Origin: Methylobacterium nonmethylotrophicum
GTDB lineage: Bacteria; Pseudomonadota; Alphaproteobacteria; Rhizobiales; Beijerinckiaceae
Direction: 5' to 3'
Assembly (NCBI RefSeq): GCF_004745635.1
Contig: NZ_SRLB01000042.1
Coordinates: 1 to 50,373, forward strand
DNA: 50,373 nt
Part shown: one piece after another, positions 16,734 through 24,939 of the stretch
Layout: every line of letters begins with the position of its first letter
Position numbering within the stretch: the stretch's first letter is position 1
Program-made: the position numbers and the translations under genes
The notes under the pieces: generated by a model
What the model saw: the letters and a program-made list of their open reading frames with translations, nothing else
Database searches by the model: none
Told to the model about the DNA's origin: nothing

Positions 16734-17740
16734 CGAGCCTCCTCCCGCGACCGATCCTGCCAGAGATCCTGCCAGAGATCCTGCCAAGCCATGAAGGCGT
16801 CCGCCGACGCGTCGAGGCCGTGCGCCGCCTCCCAGCCGAACTCGTCCCGAAGCCGCGCGGTGGAGAGCGGCGGCCGGTCGTGATCGCCGTGCAGCGCGAT
16901 CGTCGGGGCCTCGCCCGGTTCGGCGAGGCGGCAGACGAAGCCGGGCCGCGCCAGGGCGGGGTTCCGGGCCAGCCGCTCCCCCCAGGCCAGGACCGGCCAC
17001 GCGGCGGGGCTCGACACGTTGTAGAGCCGGTGCGCCGGGCGCTCCGCCATCACGAGCCGCACCACCGCCTCGGCAGCGTCGGGGGCGTAGAGCCAGTCGC
17101 GCCGTCCGGGCCGCGGCAGCAGGGCCGGGGTGCCGGCCTGCGCCGCCCGCCAGATCTGCGCTTGCGGGCTCAGGGTGTCGCGCAAGCCCGTGTCGCGCTC
17201 GAACGGGCCGAACACCGCGCTCAGCCGCACGCTGAGCCCGTCGAGCCCCCAATGGCCGCAGAGCCGGGCCAGCACCCGTTCGGACGCGAACTTGGTGACG
17301 GCGTAGAGGCTTTCGGGGAGCGCCGGTCCGTCCTCGCACAGGATCTCTCCGGGCGCGGCCCCGTAGGCCGCCGCGGAGGACAGGTTCACCACCCGGCGCA
17401 CCCCGGCCCGGCGGCAGGCCTCGAGCACCGGCACCATGGCCGTGAGGTTGACGGCGAGGATCGGGCCCGGGTCCCGGGCCTCGCGGGCGGCATCCGCCGT
17501 GACCGCGGCGGCCATCACCACCGCGTCGGTGCCCGGCGCGATCGCCGCGGACAGGCAGGCCGGGTCGGTCACGTCGCCGAGAACGAGGGCGAGGCGGCCG
17601 GGCGCGGCGGAGAGCGCCCGCATCAGCGGCGGCGGGGGCGCGGCCCGGTCGAGGAGCCGGACGGCGAGGCCCCGGTCGAGGAAGGCGCGGGCGAGGTTGA
17701 GCCCGACGAAGCCCGCGCCGCCCAGGATGACGACGCTCAT
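16730..17740 (-). CDS. NAD(P)-dependent epimerase/dehydratase (extended SDR)
   Basis: An extended SDR protein of 336 residues. It shows the NAD motif GGAGFVG (7-13), SSAAAYG (121-127) and the catalytic Y146-x-x-x-K150 (YAVTK), and then a substrate domain ending with FGWEAAHGLDAS, as in nucleotide-sugar epimerases and 3-beta-HSD-like enzymes. The C-terminal tail contains WQDL repeated through a 12-base tandem DNA repeat. The start at 17740 is set by the Rossmann strand; no clear ribosome site precedes it. It heads the run of epimerase, SDR, flavin enzyme, binding protein and importer on the minus strand. The substrate is unknown; a sugar or sugar acid is the usual choice. Confidence 0.82.
   Translation of the reverse strand: MSVVILGGAGFVGLNLARAFLDRGLAVRLLDRAAPPPPLMRALSAAPGRLALVLGDVTDPACLSAAIAPGTDAVVMAAAVTADAAREARDPGPILAVNLTAMVPVLEACRRAGVRRVVNLSSAAAYGAAPGEILCEDGPALPESLYAVTKFASERVLARLCGHWGLDGLSVRLSAVFGPFERDTGLRDTLSPQAQIWRAAQAGTPALLPRPGRRDWLYAPDAAEAVVRLVMAERPAHRLYNVSSPAAWPVLAWGERLARNPALARPGFVCRLAEPGEAPTIALHGDHDRPPLSTARLRDEFGWEAAHGLDASADAFMAWQDLWQDLWQDRSREEAR
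16753..16788. repeat. 12-bp tandem repeat inside a coding region
   Basis: GATCCTGCCAGA occurs at 16753-16764 and 16765-16776 exactly, then with two changes at 16777-16788. On the coding (minus) strand this gives repeated Leu-Trp-Gln-Asp near the C-terminus of the epimerase-like protein. Because the unit is a multiple of three, gain or loss would keep the frame. Confidence 0.8.
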
Positions 17741-18272
17741 GCCGGCATGGGGCCGGAGGGGTCCGGCCCCGGCGCTTCGTCGTGGAGGGGAGAAACCGGC
17801 ACGCCGTATCCTCCGTTGCGATCCGGCGGGCATCGATGCAGGAAGCGGGCCGCCGCGCCGCGCTCAAGCCTGCCCGCACCATAGCGGACGGGACAGGGTT
17901 TCGGAAACGCGCGGCGCGCGTGCCGGAGCCCGCCGTTCCGGGCCCGCGCGTCGGGCCCTCTCATGACCGGCGCAGGTCCGGCGTCGTGTTCGACGGCGTC
18001 GGCCCGGACGGGGCCGGTCGACCGTGCCGCCACGGGAGGTCCCGTCGCATGGTCGTGGACTGTCATTAAAACATCACTCGCCCTCGCGCGGACTTTTCTC
18101 TAAAATGCCGGGAGGCAACAGTCGTGGCGGGAGCGGGGTGGAGCCTGTGCCGGCTCAGGCTGCCCTAGACTGATCACGATTGTTCGTGTTCTTGTGCACG
18201 TCGCGGTCTGTAAATGGACCGTTGCGTGAATCGGCGTCGGCGGGGCCGCGTCGCGGAGTTGGGGGGCGGGAC
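17741..18272. other. 532-base gene-free region between divergent operons
   Basis: This gap separates the minus-strand epimerase/importer operon from the plus-strand type I secretion genes, so both promoters must lie here. A short A+T-richer stretch at about 18058-18108 (with CATTAAAACATCA and TTTTCTCTAAAAT) stands out from the G+C-rich surroundings and is the likeliest promoter zone. Open frames on both strands have Arg/Pro/Gly-rich composition and no ribosome site; I see no gene. Confidence 0.5.
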
Positions 18273-20468
18273 ATGGTGCAGGAAGCGGCCGCGCAGGCGG
18301 GCCCCGGCGCGGCGGAGCTGCCGGCGGCCCGGCCCGATTCCGGTCTCGGTGCGCTCGCCCTCGTCGCCTCGTTCCACCAGATCCCGTGCGAGCCGGCGCA
18401 GGTCCGCCACGATCTCGGCCTCGGCCAGACCCCGATGAGCGCCACGGACATCGTGCGCGGTGCCCGGCGGCTCGGCCTCAAGGGCCGGCTGCTCCAGGAT
18501 CAGAAGCCGGCCCGCCTCGACGGCATCCCGCTTCCGGCGATCGTGGAGGTCGATGACGGGCGCTTCGTCGTCCTCGGCCGGCGGCTCGACGACGGCAAGC
18601 TGCGGATCATCGATCCGGTCGCCCGCACCGCCGAGCACGTCGAGCCCGAGGCGTTCCTGCCGCGCTGGACCGGCACCATCGTGCTGATCGCGCGCCGGGC
18701 CAACCTCCAGACCGCGCTTCACCATTTCGGCCTGACCTGGTTCGTGCCGTCGGTCTGGCGCTACCGCCGGCCGCTCGCCACCGTGCTGCTCGCCTCGTTC
18801 TTCATCCAGGTCTGCGCCCTCATCACGCCGATCTTCTTCCAGATCACCATCGACAAGGTGCTGGTCCACCGCGGCTACTCGACCCTGACGCTGGTCGCCG
18901 TCGGCCTCGTGGTGCTCGGCCTGTTCCACGTCGTGCTGCAATACCTGCGCGGCTACATCCTCACCCATACCGCGAGCCGGATCGACGTCGAGCTCGGCGC
19001 CCGGCTGTTCGACCACCTGATGCGCCTGCCGCTCGGCTACTTCGAGACCCGGCCCGCCGGCCAGACCGTCGCCCGGGTGCGCGAGCTCGAGACGGTGCGC
19101 AACTTCCTCACCGGTCAGGCCCTGACCTCGGCGATCGACATCCCGTTCACCCTGCTGTTCATCGCCATCCTGTACTTCTACTCGCCCCTGCTCGCTCTGA
19201 TCGTCACCCTGTCGATCCCGTGCTACATCCTGGTGGCGGTGCTGCTGCGGCCGATCCTGCGCGACAAGACCCTCGAGCGGTTCAACCGCTCGGCCCTGTC
19301 GAGCCAGTTCCTGATCGAGTCGGTGGTCGGCATCCACACCGTCAAGGCGCTCGCCGTCGAGCCCACCCTCAAGGGCCAGTGGGAGGAGCGCCTCGCCGCC
19401 TACGTCAAGACCTCGTTCGTCGCCGGCCTTGTCGCCAGCCTCGGCCAGAACGCGATCCAGTACATCAACAAGGTCACGACCGCGCTCGTGCTGTTCTTCG
19501 GCGCCTACGCGGTGATGAACGGCGAATTGACCGTCGGCAGCCTGATCGCCTTCAACATGATCATGGGCCAGGTCACGGCGCCGATCCTGCGGCTGTCCCA
19601 GCTCTGGCAGGACTTCCAGCAGGTCAAGGTGTCGCTCGAACGCCTCGGCGACGTGCTCAACTGTCCCCCTGAGACCCGAGGGCTGGCCCAGGCCCACCTG
19701 CCGCCGGCCAAGGGCCAGGTCACCGTGCGGGGCCTCTCGTTCCGCTACCAGCCCGGCACGCCGGAGGTGCTGAAGGACGTCAGCCTCGACGTCCCGGCCG
19801 GTCAGGTCATCGGCGTCGTCGGCCCCTCGGGCTCTGGCAAGTCGACCTTCACAAAGCTGCTCCAGCGCCTCTACGTCCCCGAGAAGGGCCAGGTGCTGAT
19901 CGACGGCGTCGACATCGCCCAGGTCGACCCGGCCTGGCTGCGGCGCCAGATCGGCGTCGTGCTGCAGGAGAACCTCCTGTTCAACAAGACGGTGTTCGAG
20001 AACATCGCGCTGGCCAATCCGGGCCTCTCGCGGGCCCAGGTGATGCAGGTGGCCCGCCTCGCCGGCGCCGACGAGTTCATCAACCGGCTGCCGCTCGGCT
20101 ACGACACGCCGATCGAGGAGCGCGGCGCCAACCTCTCGGGCGGGCAGCGCCAGCGCCTGGCCATCGCGCGGGCGCTCGCCACCAACCCGCGTATCCTGAT
20201 CCTGGACGAGGCGACCTCGGCCCTCGACTACGAGAGCGAGCGCATCATCCAGGAGAACATGAAGCACATCGTGCGCGGCCGCACCGTGATCATCATCGCC
20301 CATCGCCTCGCGGCGGTGCGGATCTGCGACCGCATCATCGCCCTGCAGGAGGGGCGCATCGTCGAGGACGGCACTCACCGCGAGCTGATCGAGCGCCCGG
20401 CCTCGCTCTACGGCCGGCTCTGGCGCCTCCAGTCCGACCACGGTTCAGCCCAGGGAGAGGCCGCGTGA
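18273..20468 (+). CDS. Type I secretion ABC exporter (HlyB-like) with C39-like domain
   Basis: An inner-membrane transporter of 731 residues that would drive one-step export of an unfolded protein through a HlyB-HlyD-TolC channel. Residues 1-150 are a peptidase C39-like domain, but the catalytic cysteine position reads GLGALALVASFHQ, so it should bind rather than cleave the substrate. A six-helix export domain follows (about 155-460, with the helix FVPSVWRYRRPLATVLL leading in). The ATPase domain has Walker A GPSGSGKS (517-524), signature LSGGQRQRL (from 621), Walker B ILILDEATS and a switch His in IIIAHRL. The ATG at 18273 follows a G-rich ribosome site. It is translationally coupled to the HlyD gene by a GTGA overlap. 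No RTX-type substrate lies in the window. Confidence 0.92.
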   Translation: MVQEAAAQAGPGAAELPAARPDSGLGALALVASFHQIPCEPAQVRHDLGLGQTPMSATDIVRGARRLGLKGRLLQDQKPARLDGIPLPAIVEVDDGRFVVLGRRLDDGKLRIIDPVARTAEHVEPEAFLPRWTGTIVLIARRANLQTALHHFGLTWFVPSVWRYRRPLATVLLASFFIQVCALITPIFFQITIDKVLVHRGYSTLTLVAVGLVVLGLFHVVLQYLRGYILTHTASRIDVELGARLFDHLMRLPLGYFETRPAGQTVARVRELETVRNFLTGQALTSAIDIPFTLLFIAILYFYSPLLALIVTLSIPCYILVAVLLRPILRDKTLERFNRSALSSQFLIESVVGIHTVKALAVEPTLKGQWEERLAAYVKTSFVAGLVASLGQNAIQYINKVTTALVLFFGAYAVMNGELTVGSLIAFNMIMGQVTAPILRLSQLWQDFQQVKVSLERLGDVLNCPPETRGLAQAHLPPAKGQVTVRGLSFRYQPGTPEVLKDVSLDVPAGQVIGVVGPSGSGKSTFTKLLQRLYVPEKGQVLIDGVDIAQVDPAWLRRQIGVVLQENLLFNKTVFENIALANPGLSRAQVMQVARLAGADEFINRLPLGYDTPIEERGANLSGGQRQRLAIARALATNPRILILDEATSALDYESERIIQENMKHIVRGRTVIIIAHRLAAVRICDRIIALQEGRIVEDGTHRELIERPASLYGRLWRLQSDHGSAQGEAA

Positions 20469-21985
20469 GCGCGAACCCGCAACCCGCTCCCCTGCCGGCC
20501 GGCCTGCCGACCCCCCGTCACGCGCCCCCACCGCCGGCCCGCTTCAGCCCGCGCGGCCTGACCGAGCGGGTCCGGCGCATGGCCGACGGCCGCTCCGACC
20601 AGGAGTTCCTGCCGGCGCATCTCGAGATCCTCGACACCCCGCCCTCGCCCTACGCGGTCGTGTTCACCTGGGTGATGTGCCTGATGTTCGGGGCGGCGCT
20701 CGTCTGGAGCATCTTCGCCCAGATCGACATCCACGCCGTCGCCACCGCCCGCATCCAGCCCTCCGGGCGCTCGAAGGTGGTCCAGCCCTTCGACACCGGC
20801 AAGGTCCAGACGATCGCGGTCGAGAACGGCAGCCGGGTGCAGGCCGGCGACGTGCTGCTCACCCTCGAACCGACCGAGGCCGAGGCCGACCTGTCGTCGC
20901 GCCAGGGCGACCTCGCGGCGCTGGAGGCGCAGATCGCCCGCCGGCGGGCCACGATCGAGGCGGTGGAGAAGAACCAGCCCACCACCAAGGTGACCTTCCC
21001 GGCGGAGGTGCCGCCGGCGGTGCGCGCCCGCGAGGAGGGCGCGATGCTGGCCGAGATCGGCCAGTACATCACCACCCGCGAGGCGTTCGAGGCGCAGCTC
21101 GCCGAGAAGGTGGCGACCCAGGAGCGCTTCACCCAGAGCATCGCGGCCCGCCTGCGGCTGCAGGCGGTGCTGAAGGAGCGCGCCGACATGCGCGAGACCC
21201 TGGTGGCCAAGGCCGCCGGCACCCGCGCGGCGGTGATCGACGCGGTGCAGCAGGTCGAGCAGGTCGCGGCCGACCTCGCCTATGACCGCGGGCAGCTCAT
21301 CGAGGCCAAGGCCGCCGCCACCTCGCTGCAGCGGCGCATCACCCAGCTCACCAGCGAGACCGTGGCACGCCAGTACCAGGCCCTGACGGAAGCGGCGCAG
21401 AAGCGCGATGCCCTGGTGCAGGACGTGGTCAAGGCCACCCTCAAGCGCGAGCGCACCCAGCTCAAGGCGCCGATCTCCGGCACGGTGCAGCAGCTCGCGG
21501 TGACGACCCTCGGCCAGGTGGTCACCGCCGGCCAGCCGCTGATGGTGGTGGTGCCGACCGACGGCCCGATCGAGGTCGAGGCCCAGGTCCAGAACAAGGA
21601 TATCGGCTTCGTCCTGCCCGACCAGGAGGCGGTGGTGAAGATCGACGCCTTCCCGTTCACCCGCTACGGCTCGATCGACGGCAAGGTCGTGCGGGTGTCG
21701 CGCGACGCGGTCGACGACCGCGAGGCGGGCGGGGGCAGCGACGCACTGTCGGTGGCCCGCAGCCAGGGCGTCAACCCGGTCACCGGGATGCCGAAGACCC
21801 AGAACCTGATCTTCCCGGTGACGGTCGCCCTGTCGCAGACCTTCATCAAGGCGGACGGCAAGGAGGTGGCGCTGACCCCCGGCATGACCGCGACGGTGGA
21901 GATCCGCACCGGGCGGCGCCGGGTGATCGACTACCTGCTCTCGCCGGTGCGCGAGACGACCTCGACGGCGGGGCACGAGCGCTGA
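20465..21985 (+). CDS. Type I secretion membrane fusion protein (HlyD family)
   Basis: A periplasmic adaptor of 506 residues linking the ABC exporter to an outer-membrane channel. A Pro-rich cytoplasmic N-terminus (1-60) precedes one membrane helix (about 62-86, VVFTWVMCLMFGAALVW). Then come a lipoyl/biotinyl-like half (VQPFDTGKVQTIAVENGSRV), a long coiled-coil hairpin (about 140-330, Ala/Glu/Arg-rich), the second lipoyl half (LKAPISGTVQQLAVTTLGQV) and the beta-barrel with the HlyD signature near the C-terminus (ALTPGMTATVEIRTGRRRV). The GTG start at 20465 overlaps the exporter stop by four bases. The outer-membrane partner is not in the window. Confidence 0.92.
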   Translation: MSANPQPAPLPAGLPTPRHAPPPPARFSPRGLTERVRRMADGRSDQEFLPAHLEILDTPPSPYAVVFTWVMCLMFGAALVWSIFAQIDIHAVATARIQPSGRSKVVQPFDTGKVQTIAVENGSRVQAGDVLLTLEPTEAEADLSSRQGDLAALEAQIARRRATIEAVEKNQPTTKVTFPAEVPPAVRAREEGAMLAEIGQYITTREAFEAQLAEKVATQERFTQSIAARLRLQAVLKERADMRETLVAKAAGTRAAVIDAVQQVEQVAADLAYDRGQLIEAKAAATSLQRRITQLTSETVARQYQALTEAAQKRDALVQDVVKATLKRERTQLKAPISGTVQQLAVTTLGQVVTAGQPLMVVVPTDGPIEVEAQVQNKDIGFVLPDQEAVVKIDAFPFTRYGSIDGKVVRVSRDAVDDREAGGGSDALSVARSQGVNPVTGMPKTQNLIFPVTVALSQTFIKADGKEVALTPGMTATVEIRTGRRRVIDYLLSPVRETTSTAGHER

Positions 21986-22052
21986 AGGGCGCCTCCACGT
22001 GGGTCCATCCGTCACGCGCGGAGACAACCCTCGAGGTCATCACGGGGGCTCG

Positions 22053-22162
22053 GCGCAGCCGGGAGCCCGGGATCCATGAAGGCTGACGGCTCCGCACGCG
22101 GTGGGCGCCGTCCCGCTTCGTCCGGAAACGTCGACGGTCATGGATCCCGGGTTCCGCTGCGC
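22053..22162. repeat. Intergenic palindromic element (CCCGGGATCCATGA arms)
   Basis: A perfect 14-base pair of arms (22066-22079 and 22138-22151) is extended by outer GCGCAG/CTGCGC arms after a short mismatched bulge; the loop is about 58 bases. It fills the gap between the converging HlyD and galactarate dehydratase genes and could terminate transcription from either side. It belongs to a different family from the repeats at 9076 and 42051. Confidence 0.65.
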
Positions 22163-22214
22163 GGCCGCGGTATGACACAGAGGCTGGAGGATCCGGCACG
22201 AGGGCGGGACGCCC

Positions 22215-23798
22215 TCAGGTGACCGGCGCCGGGTTGAACAGCGTCAGGTCGTTGTACAGCCCCCAATGGTCCGACCACGGCTTCTTCCGGCCGCTCGCCA
22301 CGTCGAGGATCAGGCGGAAGAGCTCCCAGCCCGTCTCCTCGATCGTCGCCTCGCCGGTGGCGATCCTGCCGGCGTCGAGGTCGATCAGGTCGGACCAGCG
22401 CTGGCTCAGCTCGGTGCGGGTCGCGACCTTGATCACCGGCGCCTCGGCGAGGCCGTAGGGCGTGCCGCGGCCGGTGGAGAAGACCTGGAGGGTGATGCCG
22501 GAGGCGAGCTGGAGCGTGCCGCAGACGAAGTCGCTCGCAGGCGTCGCGGCGAAGATCAGGCCCTTCTGGCGCACCTTCTCGCCGGGAGCGAGCACGCCGC
22601 GGATCGCGCTGGTGCCGGACTTGGCCACCGAGCCCAGCGCCTTCTCGACGATGTTGTTGAGCCCGCCCTTCTTGTTGCCGGGGGAGGGATTGGCGCTGCG
22701 GTCGGCCCCGCCTTGCGCGAGGTAGTCGTCGTACCAGGCCATCTCGCGGATCAGGGCGCGGGCCACCGCCTCGGTCTCGGCCCGGGGGGTGAGGAGGTGG
22801 ATCGCGTCGCGCACCTCCGTGACTTCCGAGAACATCACGGTGGCGCCGGCCCGCACCAGGAGATCGGCGGCGAAGCCGAGCGCCGGATTGGCGGTGACGC
22901 CCGAGAAGGCGTCGCTGCCGCCGCATTGCAGGCCGACCACGAGGTCGGAAGCCGGGCAGGTCTCGCGCTGGCGCCTGTTCAGCACCGCGAGCCGGGCTTC
23001 CGCCATCGCCATGATGCTGTCGAGCATCATCCCGAAGCCTTCGTGGCGCTCGTCCTGGAGCCGCACCACGCCGTCGGCCTGGCCGTCCGGCAGCAGCCGC
23101 TCGGAGACGAGCTTCTCGCAGCCGAGGCCGACCACCATCACCTCGCCGCCGAAATTCGGGTTCTGGGCCAGGCTCTGCAGCGTGCGGATCGGGATCACCG
23201 CCTGCGGCGCGTTGATGGCGACGCCGCAGCCATAGGCATGGGTCAGGCCGATCACGTCGTCGACGTTGGGGTAGCGCGGCAGCAGTTCCCTCTTGATGCG
23301 CCGGATCGCCACCTCGAGGGTGCCGGCGACGCATTGCACGCTGGTCGAGATCGCCAGGATGTTGCGGGTGCCGACCGAGCCGTCCGGATTGCGGTAGCCT
23401 TCGAAGGTGTAGCCCTCGAGCGGCGGCAGCGGTGCCGGCACGCGGGTGGCGAGCGGCAGCGCGTCGAGGCTCGGGGCGGTGGGCGTGCGCACCCGCGATT
23501 CCTCGACCCAGGCGCCGCGGGGCAAGTCCTTGAGCGCTGTGCCGATCACCTCGCCGTAGCGGCGGATCGCGTCCCCCTCGGGAATGTCCTCAAGCGCCAC
23601 CTTGTGGCCTTGCGGCACGAAGTCCCGGAGGGTCAGCCCGTCGGGAAACACCGTGCCGGCCGGCAGCCCGAAGGCGTTGACCACGATGGCGACGTTGTCG
23701 GTCTCGTGCAGGCGGATGATGCGGGGCGCGTCGCCCCGCCCTGCGTGGGCGGTCTCGGGATTGGTGGGCTCCCCGGCTTTCCGCGGCTCGTCCAGCAT
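22215..23798 (-). CDS. garD: Galactarate dehydratase (GarD/UxaA family)
   Basis: A cytoplasmic iron-dependent dehydratase of 527 residues (E. coli GarD has 523) that converts D-galactarate to 5-dehydro-4-deoxy-D-glucarate. The N-terminal part (about 25-105) matches the SAF domain (IIRLHETDNVAIVV). The UxaA core follows, with the family stretches YRNPDGSVGTRN, THAYGCGVAINA, VVGLGCEK and LQCGGSDAFSGVTANPALG. Cysteines in these motifs probably bind the metal centre. The ATG at 23798 has GGGAGGG 7 bases upstream. The gene lies 94 bases after kdgD on the same strand, making a coherent two-step pathway. Altronate dehydratase is the alternative in this family, but SAF and core in one chain plus kdgD favour galactarate. 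Confidence 0.9.
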   Translation of the reverse strand: MLDEPRKAGEPTNPETAHAGRGDAPRIIRLHETDNVAIVVNAFGLPAGTVFPDGLTLRDFVPQGHKVALEDIPEGDAIRRYGEVIGTALKDLPRGAWVEESRVRTPTAPSLDALPLATRVPAPLPPLEGYTFEGYRNPDGSVGTRNILAISTSVQCVAGTLEVAIRRIKRELLPRYPNVDDVIGLTHAYGCGVAINAPQAVIPIRTLQSLAQNPNFGGEVMVVGLGCEKLVSERLLPDGQADGVVRLQDERHEGFGMMLDSIMAMAEARLAVLNRRQRETCPASDLVVGLQCGGSDAFSGVTANPALGFAADLLVRAGATVMFSEVTEVRDAIHLLTPRAETEAVARALIREMAWYDDYLAQGGADRSANPSPGNKKGGLNNIVEKALGSVAKSGTSAIRGVLAPGEKVRQKGLIFAATPASDFVCGTLQLASGITLQVFSTGRGTPYGLAEAPVIKVATRTELSQRWSDLIDLDAGRIATGEATIEETGWELFRLILDVASGRKKPWSDHWGLYNDLTLFNPAPVT

Positions 23799-23892
23799 CG
23801 GGTCCCTCCCTCTCGTTGTCGGCGGCGTCCGGTGCGCCATCCTTGCCGAGACGGCGCCGCCCGCGTGGGGCGGCACCGCGTCGCGCGCTTCC

Positions 23893-24840
23893 TTACGACG
23901 ACTCCGCGGCCAGTGCCTGCGCCGGGACGACGCGGGCGACGAGGGCCGCGAGCTCCGCCTGCTCGGCGGCCGCGAGGTCGGTGAGCGGGCTGCGCACCGG
24001 GCCGGAATCGCGCCCGACCGCCCGCATGCCGGCCTTGATGACCGAGACGGCGTAGCCCTTGCGGCGGTTGCGGATCTCGATCAGGGGCAGGATGAAGTCG
24101 CGCAGGCCCTGCGCCACCGCGACCCGGTCGCGCCGGCGCACCGCGGCGTAGAAGTCGAGGGCGAAGTCCGGCACGAAGTTGAACACCGCCGAGGAATAGG
24201 TGGTGACGCCCATCTCGAGATAGGGCAGGGCGAAGGTCTCGGCGGTCGGCAGGCCGCCGATATAGGTCAGCCGGTCGCCCAGCCGCGAATAGACCCGGGT
24301 CATCAGCTCGATGTCGCCGATGCCGTCCTTGTAGCCGACGAGGTTCGGCAGCCTCTCGCAGAGGCGCGCCAGGGCGTCGGGGCCGATCACCGCGTTGTCG
24401 CGGTTGTAGACGATCACGCCGAGGCCGGTCGCGCGGCACACCGCCTCGATATGGGCGGACAGCCCCTCCTGCTCGGAGCCCACGAGGTAGGGCGGCAGCA
24501 GGAGCAGGCCGTCGGCGCCGGCGGCCTCCGCGGCGCGGGCCATCTCGCAGGCGATGGCGGTGCCGTAGCCGGCACCGGCCAGAACCGGGACCCGGCCGTT
24601 GGTCCCGGCGACCGCGATGCCGACGACGCGGGCGACCTCGGCCGGGGTGAGGGAGAAGAACTCGCCGGTGCCGCCCGCCGCGAACAGGCCGGCGACGTCG
24701 TAGCCGCACAGCCAGTCGAGGTTGCTGCGGTACTGCGCCTCGTCGATCGCGAAGTCGGCCGTGAACGGGGTCACCGGGAAGGAGAGGAGGCCGGCGCCGA
24801 GGCGCCGGGCGAGGTCGACGGGCGAGAGCGCGCTGGGCAT
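23893..24840 (-). CDS. kdgD: 5-dehydro-4-deoxyglucarate dehydratase
   Basis: A class I aldolase-like (DHDPS family) enzyme of 315 residues that dehydrates and decarboxylates 5-keto-4-deoxyglucarate to 2-oxoglutarate semialdehyde. A TIM barrel is evident, with GGTGE (56-60) near the carboxylate site, Y145 in VIVYNRDN and the Schiff-base lysine K171 in VGYKDG. Length and motifs match KdgD rather than dihydrodipicolinate synthase. It acts directly after galactarate dehydratase, whose gene is next. The semialdehyde dehydrogenase that would finish the route to 2-oxoglutarate is not in the window. Confidence 0.9.
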   Translation of the reverse strand: MPSALSPVDLARRLGAGLLSFPVTPFTADFAIDEAQYRSNLDWLCGYDVAGLFAAGGTGEFFSLTPAEVARVVGIAVAGTNGRVPVLAGAGYGTAIACEMARAAEAAGADGLLLLPPYLVGSEQEGLSAHIEAVCRATGLGVIVYNRDNAVIGPDALARLCERLPNLVGYKDGIGDIELMTRVYSRLGDRLTYIGGLPTAETFALPYLEMGVTTYSSAVFNFVPDFALDFYAAVRRRDRVAVAQGLRDFILPLIEIRNRRKGYAVSVIKAGMRAVGRDSGPVRSPLTDLAAAEQAELAALVARVVPAQALAAESS

Positions 24841-24939
24841 GATGGGTGTTCCCTCGTCTCGAAGACCCGGGGCTGTCCCCCGCTCGCCCCGACGTCTATG
24901 CCGCCTCACGATGCCTCTCCAGCACCATGTCGGCATGCT

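Noticed and set aside
18174..20441. Long minus-strand open frame (755 codons) opposite the type I exporter
   Set aside because: The plus strand encodes a canonical ABC exporter with all motifs; the antisense frame shows only Asp/Arg/Gly/Val-rich sequence.
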